The notes below the pieces were generated by a model that worked only from the letters and a program-made list of their open reading frames with translations, made no database searches and was not told the DNA's origin. DNA of 64,000 nucleotides, from NCBI RefSeq assembly GCF_036373705.1, contig NC_089869.1, positions 6,416,676 through 6,480,675 on the forward strand, in the 5' to 3' direction. The stretch is from Amia ocellicauda. Taxonomy: Eukaryota > Chordata > Actinopteri > Amiiformes > Amiidae. This document shows positions 40,292-52,300 of the stretch, one piece after another. The position numbers and the translations under genes were made by a program. Positions within the stretch are counted from its first letter, which is position 1. Each line of letters opens with the position of its first letter.

Positions 40292-41034
40292 GTGAGTGAA
40301 CAGTTACTGTCTCTCGCGCTAGTCTCGGCTGATAGTTTGCTTAGTTTTGCTCACAGACGCTTTTAGGAACTTATCATTTTGTTTAACTTACCAAAGTCAA
40401 AAGGAAAGAGTTGTCCAGATTCCCTTCTTAGTGTATTCTGACACTGAGACTGATGGCAAATGACTTAACTGGAAGTGTAACAGAAATGAACAGCCTTTTT
40501 TAATAAATATTTAAATAAACTGACACACCATTTAAAAAAAAACAAAATTGTTCTCAATGTATAGTTATTTTGCATAAGCTGGAAACAAGGAAAGGTATAT
40601 TTATTTTTTATTATCTTTGACTTTCGTACCCCAATATGACACTACATGTTAAAACATAACAGTATGCATAAAAATCATATTGTGCTGGTTTCAAGGTGAC
40701 TTTTAAAGATATGATTTTAACCAATAAAGCTTTAGAGACTTGTGACTGCATTAAATACATTTCCTACAAACACAGCTGTTTAACACTGTGACTAAGCTCC
40801 AGCTTTTCTCGAGAGTATATCTATTCTGGTCTATTATTTGAGCCTGTTAAAAGACAACAGCATGCAATATTTAACTGGCATATGATTGAAGATTTGAGTA
40901 CTGCTGACAGTTGCCTTACCACACATTAAAACAACACCAAAAACAGACATTGCTGCTAATATTATAATAATAAAAAAATATATATTTAAGACGTATCTTT
41001 ATAGTTCCAGTCATCATGCTTAATTACACACACA

Positions 41035-41076
<42 letters not shown>

Positions 41077-42222
41077 ATCAATGTATATTTTTGTACTTTC
41101 ATTGCAGAATTCAAAGTCTTTAACATCACTGTGACCTCCCTAGCCCTGTGTATCCTGATCTTCACTGGGATTTTCTGCAGCGTCTCTTATCACAATCGAA
41201 GGAGGTATGGCGTAGCGTAGTGCTCTACTCATTTTTCTTTTGATTCAGTTGGGTCACCCCTAATTCCACATGTTACACCTCAAACATCATTTCCCTATAT
41301 TCATATATACATTTCTCTTTTCTGTGCAAGACCTACGCTATAAGCAGCCTCTTTAAAAAACAATAAAAAGTTAAATCATGCATTAGAAAAGCTGCCAACA
41401 CACAGATCAATCTTTTTCTCTATGTTAAGCAATTGCCTTGATTGGAGTTGATATAAGTCGTCACTGGCTGCCAAACTGTCTGGAACACATACTTGGAAAA
41501 AACTAAAACAAAAGGATTGTAATGAAATGATTATTATTATTATGTGATCTGCAGAACTGAATAAAATCTTTGTCCACTCATATGCTGTCCACTATTCTTG
41601 GTAGCAGTCTTTGCAACACACCTGGATAGATTCTGCAAAGATGAGTCTCTCTTGGCAAACACACAACTTTATTGTCAGACTTAGATTTCATGCAGTGGAA
41701 TTGCCCTGCAGTGAATCACCTTGGCCCTTTTCTGCTAGGCAGCTGGGAAAGCGGGGCTGGTATTGTGGCGACACCGTGCTGCCCATAAAAGGGCTTTTAT
41801 CTTTTTGTTTTTGTGAAGCAGCACTGTTGCGCCATTGAAATAAAGAGTTGAATAGCTCTCCACTTAAAAAATTACTCGGATTGAGCTCTTCGTTGCTATT
41901 TCACAGGCAACACAGACAGGCCAGGGCATACGAGGACACTGTGGCCCGCGAGAACCTAAAGAGCCCGGTGGACATCAAAGCGGTGAAGAGGACCCACAGC
42001 CTGCGTAACCCATTATCCTGGCTGAGAAGGCAGGACACGTACAAGGAGAACTCCCAGATCTACTTCATATACAGCAACCCTCTCGCCACCGCTGAAGACA
42101 GCGTGGTCACCACTGAGGGAGAGCCGATTGTCTTCGAGAACATGCTAATGCAAAGCGATAGCCTCAAAGATACCGCAGGAGGTATCATTCTTGACCCGTC
42201 CACATTTTATATGCAACTGTAG
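40195..42222 (+). CDS. Uncharacterised small single-pass membrane protein (3 exons)
   Basis: Three exons (40,195-40,291; 41,108-41,204; 41,907-42,222) join in phase to encode 169 residues. Residues 1-40 are polar, with N-glycosylation sequons at N4 (NVS) and N38 (NIT). Residues 41-60 form one hydrophobic helix (LALCILIFTGIF). Directly after it comes a basic stop-transfer run (HNRRRQHRQAR), then a polar tail of about 100 residues with SLRNPLSWLRRQDTYKENSQ and IYFIYSNPLA, ending FYMQL. The charge pattern predicts an outside N-terminus and a cytosolic C-terminus. The first ATG with a good context (A at -3) was chosen. An in-frame ATG at 40,126 would add 23 residues (MSFAIEIPPFGLILIHLSFS and on), which could act as a weak signal peptide, and the frame is closed by a stop at 40,030. 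I do not recognise the family. Splice sites, phase agreement and protein character make the gene itself likely. Confidence 0.85.
41036..41073. repeat. (ATT)n microsatellite in intron 1
   Basis: About 12 ATT units, 35 bases upstream of the exon 2 acceptor. Confidence 0.95.
41108..41204 (+). CDS. Membrane-protein gene, exon 2 (transmembrane helix)
   Basis: Acceptor TTCATTGCAG|AATTC and donor AGGAG|gtatgg. The phase is 2 bases in and 2 bases out. It encodes FKVFNITVTSLALCILIFTG and the basic cytosolic anchor, so one exon holds the whole membrane segment. Confidence 0.88.
41907..42222 (+). CDS. Membrane-protein gene, exon 3 (cytosolic tail)
   Basis: Acceptor TATTTCACAG|GCAACA. It encodes the cytosolic tail and ends at the TAG at 42,220-42,222. 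The codons are more GC-rich than the surrounding introns, which supports selection on the protein. Confidence 0.88.
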
Positions 42223-42232
42223 GATACAATTA

Positions 42233-42233
42233 G

Positions 42234-42275
<42 letters not shown>
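42233..42275. repeat. (GATA)n microsatellite
   Basis: About 10.5 GATA units starting 11 bases after the stop codon. Confidence 0.96.
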
Positions 42276-43071
42276 GGCTTGTTGCCATCAAATAGTGTGG
42301 AAAACACTTCCAACACATATTTCCTTCAGTGCTCTCTAGTGTCAAAACAATTGACAACAGCACAATGCTTGACAAAGCATGAGGGAAAAAGCAATCTCAA
42401 ATATTCTCTTAGCTCCCTGAGCCTACACAACATGGGCTGTGAGAAGCTGGAACAGCAAGTGTCTTTTATTTCTTTCTTTTTTTTCAATATTAGGTTCAAA
42501 GCTTTTTGAACCACCCTCATGCATTTGTGAAATGGGACTTTGGTTCATACATGCATACACTGGTATATTTCTAAAGCAGAAGAGCAAAGTGGAATTTTTT
42601 AAATTTTAAATATTTTAAATCCAAGTGTTATTATACTGACAATTTAAAAAGCCTGAACCTATTACTATTATGAATAGGAAACATGTAAGATAATAGGTGG
42701 GACTGAGGATTGTGAAACAGTCACAGATGTAATAACCCAAGATGTAATGACATTATGGCAGCTAATTGAATATCCAAGATTTCTGTAAAAAGTGTACATA
42801 CAAAGGAAATAGAATAAGTCTCTTATCTGACACAGTTTAGTGTGCTTTTAATATAACCCATAAGAAAATATTTTAGTTTTTTACAGAATGGTTTTTAACA
42901 GGTGCATGTTAGTTTCCCCTGTTAACCTGTGGAGAGCAACATGTTTTAATGTGGATAATACATAAGAAGTACTACAAATAATACTTGACTACATCTAGTT
43001 TGTTAATTTATATGTTCTTGGAAGCTCTACTTATTGGATATGTGAAGAAACTGCTCATATTTCACATGACA

Positions 43072-43077
43072 AATAAA
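43072..43077 (+). terminator. Poly(A) signal AATAAA
   Basis: Canonical hexamer about 850 bases after the membrane-protein stop, with a T/G-rich stretch within 20 bases downstream. Confidence 0.5.
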
Positions 43078-43100
43078 TACTGTATGTTCTTTTGTAAACA

Positions 43101-44639
43101 TTTTTCTTGTTCTTCCACCTCATTCAAGTACTCCTGAACTACACAATCTCTAAATTCAACTATCTGAACTATGTCCTCAGCAAGACTAATAAATACCAAC
43201 AAAGTGTAATTGACTTTTTTTCTGTTGATATGTTCAAATTACAGAAGAAATCGAGTGCCCTTTGTTCATGGGTTTTGCTTAAAAGAGTCGGTGCAAGTAG
43301 TTTTGAGATGCAGGGGTTTGAGCATCATCGATAGAAAGGTTCTGTCACATGTAATCAGGGAAAGAAAAATGTCTTTACTCTCAACTCCCACACTCCCTGA
43401 ACAATTTATGTCAGGAAGTCTAGAAAATGGCCCTGTATGGTTTCCTGTAAGTGGCGAGAAAATTCTGCTAAATGTAGTTGTAAGCAGAATTAGGTGAGTA
43501 CCTCGGGGTAATCAAATGATTTAAACAAACATTAAGAAACAAATTTGAGCATGAAGCTAAAATTACATGCAGGTAACACATTAGATTTAAAATTTGCATT
43601 TATCAGCTATTCAAACTCAGAATATATTAATTTGGTAGTGAGTAACTTTTACTAATGACTTGTTTCATGGTGACAGTGAATGTTTTGTAAATGTACATCC
43701 TCATGTTAATGCCTTGTTTATAAGAAGTGTTCTCCCAGTTTCTGTATGAAACAGCTAATTTTATACATATACAGCTATACCCACGCTGTGCATGACTCTG
43801 CTATGCACGGATTCGTTATAGCACAAATTGAATTAATTAATTTTCAAATTAAATTTTGAAAAGCATTAAAATAGCAAATGTTAGTAAAACACTTGTCTTG
43901 TATAGATAGATGGAATAGCTGCCCTTGAATAAAGTGTTGACAGTGGTAGATACATTTAGCTGCATTATGTTAGTTATGTTAATAAGAACAAAAGATAATT
44001 ATAATGAAAATAATGATAATGGGCACAAAACAAGAGAAGGTGCCTAATTGGATATGATAAGCACACATCCACATAGAAACATATTGTGACACATATTGGG
44101 GCATGGTACATAAAGGGAGATATATGAGAAAGGCATCAGCTCCTCACTGCACGCACCGACAGCTAATTACCCACTCTCATCAAACTCACCTGTTTGGGAA
44201 GCAAAGATCTATGGGCGATATGGAACTGCCAGCTATAAAATGGCCGCTCGTCTATTGTATCAGTTCATTGTACCAAAAGGGAAGGGCCGTACCGTACTTC
44301 AGACTCGATGACTGGACACTTAATTGGCGAGTCTAATCACTGCACTTCAGTGTGTTGCTTCTCCTTCTCTTCCCTCATATTTAAATGTCATTTCATTATT
44401 TCGAGTTTAAATGTATCCAATTTGACTGTGCCTAGTTCAAACAGTCACAAAATAGCCCCAAATGCACACCTCTAGGCTGAGTTAACGGCCAGTACGATGA
44501 ACAGAGTTCTGAGTCCGCTTCGTTTATTTAGACTACGGAACATTAGCCATTAACATTGTGTCCGATAATTTAGATTGCTCATAAGCATAAACTAAGGTCT
44601 TGTGCAACAACCCAGATGCCTTATTTCTCAAAATTGTAT
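43101..44639. other. Intergenic, nothing recognised
   Basis: Spacer between the membrane-protein gene and the L1 remnant. The open frames at 43,107-43,497 and 44,103-44,336 have no motif. Confidence 0.4.
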
Positions 44640-45510
44640 AAATATATATGGGAAAACCAGCAGGTCCTGCATCATCACCAGATTGTGGAATAGAATAGCT
44701 TCTTCTGTATCAGCCATGGTGATAAATTCATCCAAATCATTCCTTTGAGTTGTTACTAATTAAAAGTAGTTTATCTAAGAATCTGTTGACTTGGTCTATG
44801 TTATTTGAGCATGTAAATATTTAGAATCTTTTTAAAAGTTTTTTATTCCTGAATAGCTGCTATATGATATACAGGATGTCAGTCATCAATCTACGCAGCA
44901 TCCTGCCCGATTTATCCTTTTTGCTTAGAGATTATTGCGTTGAGAGAGGAGTGAGCAGCTGTTAGTTGCTTCAGTACTTCTCCTGATGCATTTCTATAAA
45001 AAAGACTTCTCTAGCTCCATAACTACTTGCATTAGCATTTAATAGCATTTTTCTTCCTTTTAGTGGAGTATGAAATAATCATTCCTCTCATACTGACCTT
45101 AAATGCCTCCCATTGTAACCATTGGGTTCAAATTACCGATGTCATTCCAAGTGTCAAAATGTTAATTCAGAAACTCATTGAATTTGGCGTCAGCTAAAAG
45201 TGTTTAGTCTCCAGTACGCCAAGCGCTCCGTTGGGCGAAGGGGGGAGAAAGTCATCTGCACAGGGGCGTGATCAGATATGACAATGTTTCCAGTTGTACG
45301 GGTTTTTAATACATTTTTTTGAGAGAATGGAGCAGAAAAAACATTTATCTCGAGGCAGCACCACCTGGGGCAGAGAAGAATGTGTAATCCTTTCCCCTTG
45401 AGCTAAGACATCTCCAGACATTAGTCCATGATCTGCACATAGATCCTGCAGGGCCTTGGGCTTAGTATGCAGTGGTTTCTAACTCAGGGGCATTTTATCC
45501 AACTCCGTAT
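44640..45510 (-). pseudogene. L1-type LINE endonuclease/RT-linker remnant
   Basis: On the minus strand, short frames appear in the right order for an L1-clade ORF2: ALQDLCADHGLM, DVWRCLSSRGKDYTFFSAPG, then IVISDHAPVQMTFSP (the SDH catalytic motif of the apurinic-like endonuclease). These are followed by WRLNTF, VSMRGMIISYSTKRK and, further on, IDQVNRFLDKLLL from the linker before the reverse transcriptase. Stops and frameshifts occur every 20-40 residues, so it is long dead. Assignment rests on family motifs from memory. Confidence 0.72.
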
Positions 45511-46027
45511 TCAATATACAGTTGAAGCTGTTTTTCTTCTCCTTCTCACCCCTCATACTCAAATGGGATTTAATTATTTAGTGTTTTAAGGGCACTTTCA
45601 CACCTTGTCCACTTACACATGAGTCCTGCTTCACTTGCAAACAAACTTGTTTGTTTCACTTCAGAAAAAAAATATTACACTTGAATTTCTTTTAATGTGA
45701 CTTCAATATAATTTGTGTAGCTACATTTGTAGCTTTGTGCGGAACAGAATTCTGTTGGTTTCACACTGTTTTTCCAAACACACTTGGTTCTCTTGCATAT
45801 TTTACATGCTGTGGTCTTGTCTATATTCCAGAGTTAAACATTTCACTGCTGTCAAATGCAGCGTTTAAAAATATATTTTAAATATTTATATAAAGCTGTA
45901 ATTATGCTACAGAATCTGACTGTTTTTGGTGTGAATCAAATTAAACAGAGGTGTTACAAAGCATCAGAATGTACTCATGTATTCTAGATGAATCACTATG
46001 GAGATTTGTCATGTTTTCTTAATTTCA
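45511..46027. other. Intergenic, nothing recognised
   Basis: Short AT-rich spacer between the L1 remnant and the xpnpep1 poly(A) signal. Confidence 0.4.
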
Positions 46028-46033
46028 TTTATT
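46028..46033 (-). terminator. xpnpep1: xpnpep1 poly(A) signal AATAAA
   Basis: Minus-strand AATAAA about 190 bases after the xpnpep1 stop codon. It implies a short 3'UTR. Confidence 0.6.
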
Positions 46034-46224
46034 AAAATTGTTGACATGTAATTCTCTTCATGTATTTTATAAAATAAGAAATGTGTGCAGCATACAGACA
46101 ACACTAGATTGAGATTAAGAAATTCTTCATCATTATGAAAAAGGGTCTTTTTGCTGAGCATCTTCCTCTGCAATTGGTTTACTTCGTTAAATAACCTTTG
46201 GGGAGTCCATTCCAAAAGGTGCTC

Positions 46225-46344
46225 TCAGGCAATTGGCTGAGTTTCTCGGAACAGCCAATCAAGGGCCTCCTTCCGCCCCTGCCTCTCAAGCTCCGCCCCT
46301 ACCACCTCTCGACACATCCTGTGGTACTCGTTCAGCCAATCCCG
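46225..46344 (-). CDS. xpnpep1: xpnpep1 coding exon 19 (last)
   Basis: Acceptor TGCTGCAG|CGGGAT. It encodes residues 582-620 ([20 protein letters not shown] and on to FRETQPIA), then TGA at 46,225-46,227. This is the helical C-terminal end of the M24 C-terminal domain. A long plus-strand frame over it is a shadow. Confidence 0.96.
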   Translation of the reverse strand, partial: RDWLNEYHRMCREVVGAELERQGRKEALDWLFRETQPIA

Positions 46345-49300
46345 CTGCAGCAAACAAGGAGAGCAATGTTACCAAGTGATATGACTACAGGCTCATGGAA
46401 AACACACACAGAGTTCCCAACTGTTGCTCAGTCAGTGGGTCACTTGTGCAAAACCATTTCATATAGAAGGATATTACAGTTTACACATAATTGTACTTAC
46501 TACAGCAGATATATACCTCAAGATTCATTCTCACAGAAGATATGCAAGAATGCATTCAAGTGTCTTATGCTGAAGGAAGATTATTTTATTGTTTTGTCTT
46601 TGTTTGCTGGTGAATTCTCACCTCAAAACTATCCTGCTTGCTTTGACAATTAACACTTGACCATTGAAGATCATAAACATTAACATGAACAGCAGAGAGA
46701 ACAAAATCGACCCTCATCCTGATTTCCACTAGGGAGAGGTTTCAATGGAAACAGCGGCAGATTTTCATCCGATCTGCATGCACATATTCATTCTGGGTGC
46801 GTGAAAAGGTCTTACCTCTTTCTGGGTAAGCATGTCCACATTTATCATTTTGAGTTGAATGGGAACAAGAGTGATGGGGTCAAAGGTCAGGCTGCCTCTG
46901 TTCCTGTAGTTGTACTAAGGGATGGAGAAAAGACATTTAAAGAAATTCCTGGGAATAGAAACTTTGCTTTCATTCGTGCTAAAATGAAGCTGCCCAAATG
47001 AGCAGGTGTAACAGCAGTTTCTTACCTTAGGTTTGGCAGGAACCACAAGTACAACATTTTCAATTCGAAGGCCGAAAGATCCATCTTCATAATAGCCGGG
47101 CTCTGTGAAATACATTTTACGAGATGTTTATGAGATTAAAAAAAAAAAAAAAAAAAAAATCTATCATACAACCATGAGCCAAAGTCTTGTTAAAGCTAAA
47201 CCATGATATATGATGTTATTTCACAGTTCTTAAATCTACAACGTATGTTCGTAACAAGTATGCTCACCATCACTGACGATCATTCCAGCTTCAAGAGGCT
47301 CATCAGCGAAGGTCTTATAGCTGATTCCACAGGGTCCCTCGTGGACATTGAGGAAACACCCGACCCCATGACCAGTGCCATGAAGGTAATCCAGCCCCGA
47401 CTCCCACAGTGCTGAGCGGGCAAAAGAATCTAGCAGGTGGCCTATACAAACAAGCAAACAAGCACAGATCTTAGTCTTAGTATTTGGCGATTCTTAAAGG
47501 GAAGAGCATAACTGATTTCAGAGGCTTTTCGTATCTGAAAACCTTCCTAGTCTGTAATAATGTGAAGTTCAGAGGTACGTCACCTGGAAGGGGGATGGGA
47601 GTAAGTATTCCTGGTTTCTGGTAATTATTTCTCAAGCTGTTTATAATTGTTTAAAGCCACATATTTAGGAAAGTTAATCTAGTCATTTAAAATAAAGAAA
47701 AGGTGGGGATAGCGAGCTTCACATTCAACTGATTGACAGGACATCAAAAAAATAATAAAAATGTTGACAGCAATTTGTAGCAGCGGTTTCGGGGTATATT
47801 TGTCACCCCCATCACACTTTTCTAACTGATTTATGTTGTGTTATGAGAAAAACAAAATCAAGATTGTATTGATTGCTAGCTCCGACACCTGCGTGTGTTC
47901 TTTGCAACTGAGTTACTTCACTGCTTCTCGCCAACATAACAGATGTTCAAGTAAGTGTTTTTAATTGCAGAAGAGTTGACCAGAGACGCACAATAAAAGT
48001 TACAGCAGTCTTATTAAATTTCCAAGGTAATGTATTGCTTCTTTTTATTTTTTTAAGTTTTTGCAAAGTTAAGCAAAGAAAAAAATGCATAGATACAATT
48101 TCCTTTAATAACAATAGACTAAACCTTCAGCTAAGGTTTCCTGTCGACAAATCAAATGTCCCCTGTGACTCCTTTCCAATACTTCACAGTTTCGCGTTTC
48201 CAAACTCATACCTCTGGTTCCATTGGGAAAAACGGCTGCGCTCACGGCAATGTGTCCCTTCAGAACATAGGTGAAGCATTCCTGTACAGATACATTTAGT
48301 TTCACAGTCATTTCACAGAACTGTAACCTTCAAGGTGAATTCAATGTTAACATGTGATCTAGTTAGAAGGAATGGGAAAAGAAAAAAGCCTGACCTATGA
48401 CTATATCATGTTTTATGGCGAACAGTCATGTCCTTCTATAATTGCGATTTAAAATTAATGATGTATTTAATAGCTATGCTTACAAGAAAATGGCATGCTA
48501 CGTTAGAACAGAATACCTTTTCATAAGCCGAAGGAGTCCCAAAGTGCATTGTTCGGGTCACGTCTGTAGTTCCATCTCTATAAATGGAAAAATATAATAA
48601 GACAATCGAAACAAACCAAGCATCAGAGAGCACAAAGTGATTGAGTCACTTCAGTGAAAGGCTGGGAATTTCCTGATAAAAAACTATTACCATAACCAAT
48701 TGACTAGCAAGCCTAGCCTAAAGAATGCACAGTTATTGTCTCAGCTAATTTTGGTATTTTTTCTCAATTTGACCATTCCTACAGTATGGCAGTTGGGGGG
48801 AAATCAGATATGCATGCAATCTATACAGAGTCTCTCTTCATAAAGACACAAGGGCTGAAAACACTGCATCTCAAACGGAAAGAGCATTTTTGGCATTTAC
48901 TGCACAGTCCATTTCCAACGTACAGAACATTAGGCAATTGTTGTAGGGGAGCAGAAGCGAGTGGCACATTCAATGCAGCTTTGTTTGTGTGTAAAACAAT
49001 ACTCTGGCATAGGAATATTCTTATTGTGTGCACACCAACTGCCAAAAAAAAAGGAAATGAAGAGGCACCTACTTGAATTGAGCACCAGAGTCTATGAGAT
49101 ACACCTCATTCAGGGAAAGAGTTCTGTTGGTTTCTGGGAGTGGCCTGTGGAATGACAACAGTTCATTACACAAAAGAATGACAAACCACAAGGAAATCCA
49201 GTCTGCAATGTAATCTGTACTTGATAAGTTATAATAAACGGAGTGACGCAAGCTATAAAGTATCATTAGACTCCCAATTCCTCTTTATTCCACAATGCTG

Positions 49301-52300
49301 CACATAAATCACTATGTAACCCTCCAGAGAAACTCTACAGAAAAAGTGTCTTAAAACAAATGGTAAGACATTAAAAAGCAAATAAAGAGTGGTTTCAGTA
49401 AAGTGCCTATGACTGCTTTTCATTTAATTTCTGCTCTTACTTGTAGTGAATGATAGCAGCGTTGGGTCCCACACTTGAAATTGTTGGAAAACTCAAGCCG
49501 ACAAAATCTTTCTGTTGACTGGAAGAAAAAAACAAAACAAAAAACACAATAGGCGCATTATTGACTTCACAACATTTCAATTCATTCATTTTATATAGGA
49601 ATAACCTGCATTTCTAGACTCTCTGTGTATAAGTGAATACATTTTGCTTTCGTCTTGAAGAAAGTTTTCTATCGCTCCTTGTTTTATGTTTTCAAAGCTA
49701 TTAAATATATGCAGGCTACTTATTAATGTATTGTTAACTAATATAAAATCATAAAATTATTGTCTAAGCATCCTTCAGTGATCACTTTGTACAACTGTGC
49801 TACGCAAGTAACCACTTAAAATTTCAAATTATTATGCTTTTTTCCCCTCTCATCAGTCCATTACAATTGACATTTTTTTTAAAGGTGTTCTTTAAAGCAA
49901 TTAGATAATATTAAGTCAGAAACTGAACAGAATAAATCAAAAATTGGTCCACAAATGGACTGCACACAAGGCATAAACAGTTGCTGTATCCTTTACAGAA
50001 TAACAGAACAATTAATTGCAATTAAAATAATCTATAGATCTGAAAACGCAATCTACAGATACAGATATAAAAATTAATCTATTGGTATATATCAGATATC
50101 TACAGGGGCCCTAAAGGGACATGTTGTAAAATAAAAAATAGAAAGTTAAATCATGCAGTCGAGATTGCATTTCTTCCTGTAAGTGAGACTTTATGCAAAG
50201 TACAATGCTAATTGATATAAGTACTAGTTTACAAGGGCAATAATAGCAAATTAGCAGAATAGTAGAATTTAAATGCTGGAAGAATACTGGAATTTAAATT
50301 TAACTATGTAAACATTGGGAACATCACTACCCTGGATGCACCTACTACCTAAACTGAAGTTTGTTGCATACAGTTATGGCAAGATCATGCACAGGACTTA
50401 TTATCTAAATAAAAAAATGAAATGTGTCGGCAGGAGATAATTCTTTGTATTATTTTTTAATGTAGCCCATGTCCTTTTAGGGGCTCCGTAGATATCCTTG
50501 TGCTTTATAATTCAGCCATGGTTGTATTAAAATGTGTGTCACTTCTGATACTGAAAAGTACCTTTCCTCTTATTGCTCATCAAAACTGACGTGGATTCCA
50601 CAAGGTGGCAGTGGATCCATAACAATAATGGCGTTCCAAACTAATGCATAGAAAATCAGTTTTGCATCAATCTTGATGGCATCTCACCCCTTAAAAAAAC
50701 AGCAATAAAAAGTTTGTGAAGGAATGTCTTCTTCCCAATTTCAAGTGTCCAATTCTCCAAAACTTCACCAATGTCAGAAAGCATTTGTGGGGGCAGGGTA
50801 ACATGGTGTATGACATTGCCTGTAACTCTTTAAAAGATATTTATCAGCCAGCTCCAGTTAGGAAATGATTAAAGGCTTTAATCAGAACCTACCTGCGGAG
50901 TTCTTCAGCTTTGTCAGCAGCTGATATTTCTGTCACTGTGCCCTTTGGAATCTGTAAAAGTAACAGTGGAAGATAATTTGTGCAGTGTAGGGTGGAGAGA
51001 GACAGAAAAAAAAAACTAGAAAGGACAAGTGCTTAGTCACTGCATTTGGCCAAGCAACAATCTCTCCATATCTCCTGCCTTTCTGATAGGATTTATGAAA
51101 AACAACACTGATATCATATAAAAAAATATTTCTGTAGTATAATTGATTTCCAGCTGTTCTAAAACAATATATACAGTAAACTAAAATGCTTACCTCCTTC
51201 TCCAGCCATACAAAAAGCTCACAAAGTGCAACAGCATCTTTGATCTAAAAAGATTTTAAAAAGATAAAATTGAATTATTTTACACTTGAAGTACAACTGT
51301 AAACAGAGCATCTCGTTTTCATTTTTAACGGCTAAATCATATACTTACATGGGCCATTTTCATTCCTTTTATTTCAGTCTCATTCTTAACAGCTTTGGCG
51401 AGGCACAATGGAGTGTATGGAATAGGAGATCTGTGTGTCTGGAGTTGGGAAGAGTTAAAGGTCATTTAAAGTCATTTTTTCAACGAGAAGTAAAACATGA
51501 CATAACATTTTTTGAACCAAGTAGACAATTACATTGTTTTGTATTCTTTATTATAGTTCAGGTGAAATCAAGAGAGACTGGGATCTTGTGCAGCACTTTT
51601 AATTGCCGAATATGCCAAGCATTGCAGTAAAACCACATCCAAAAGGCATCACAAATGACATTTAAAGGAATTGAGGGCAAAAGTGACAAACAATACTGCA
51701 ATATACATTATGTGAGGGGCCATACAATTCAGATGCATCAAGAATAAAACTGGACTGCACTGTGATCCCAATATATTGTTCATGCCAAGAATGAATATTC
51801 AACGAGGGAAGACAAGAAGTGTAGTTAAAAACAATACCAGATATGCAAATCAATGTGAATTTACAGTTTTAAAATGGGTTAATTTGTTTCAAAATCAATC
51901 AAAGCGGGCAGATGACAGGGGCACACACCTTTGGAATGACATCAGTCAGGGCCCAGCTGGCTTTGTCGCTGATCCACACCTTTTCTTTGTGGCCCAGACT
52001 AGCACAGAGGGCCTGCAGCTCGGGAAATATAGACTCATAGGCGAAGATCTGGACACTCAGTTCAGCCTTACCAGGGGTGTCCAGCTGCAGGTGGTCCCTA
52101 ACAGCCAGGTCTGCAATTCGTCTATGATCAATGAACAGCCTGAGAAGAGAGCAGAGGACTGAATTTAGTGTAATTCACTGTGTGGGGACATGGAGCAGCC
52201 GCACAGAGCCACCAATACATTGGGAACGGATGCATATGAAGGTTATGGAAGATCACCCTTCCAAACGAATTTATATACTTACTAATTTGTATTTTTATTC

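Larger units (their letters stand above)
42223..43100 (+). other. Probable 3'UTR of the membrane-protein gene
   Basis: Runs from the stop codon to a canonical AATAAA at 43,072-43,077. The downstream sequence is T/G-rich (TGTATGTTCTTTTGT). It contains the (GATA)n tract at 42,233. No alternative coding exon is supportable here. Confidence 0.5.

Noticed and set aside
46198..46653. 151-residue plus-strand frame
   Set aside because: It lies antisense to xpnpep1 exon 19 and intron 18. The minus strand matches the known enzyme, so this is a shadow.
47203..47415. 70-residue plus-strand frame over xpnpep1 exon 16
   Set aside because: It is antisense shadow of the exon that encodes the HGTGHGVG active-site motif.
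51424..51431. Acceptor CACACAG|ATCTCC for xpnpep1 exon 9
   Set aside because: Its use would break the reading frame. The AG seven bases upstream keeps frame and restores the conserved THRS/DHRC position.
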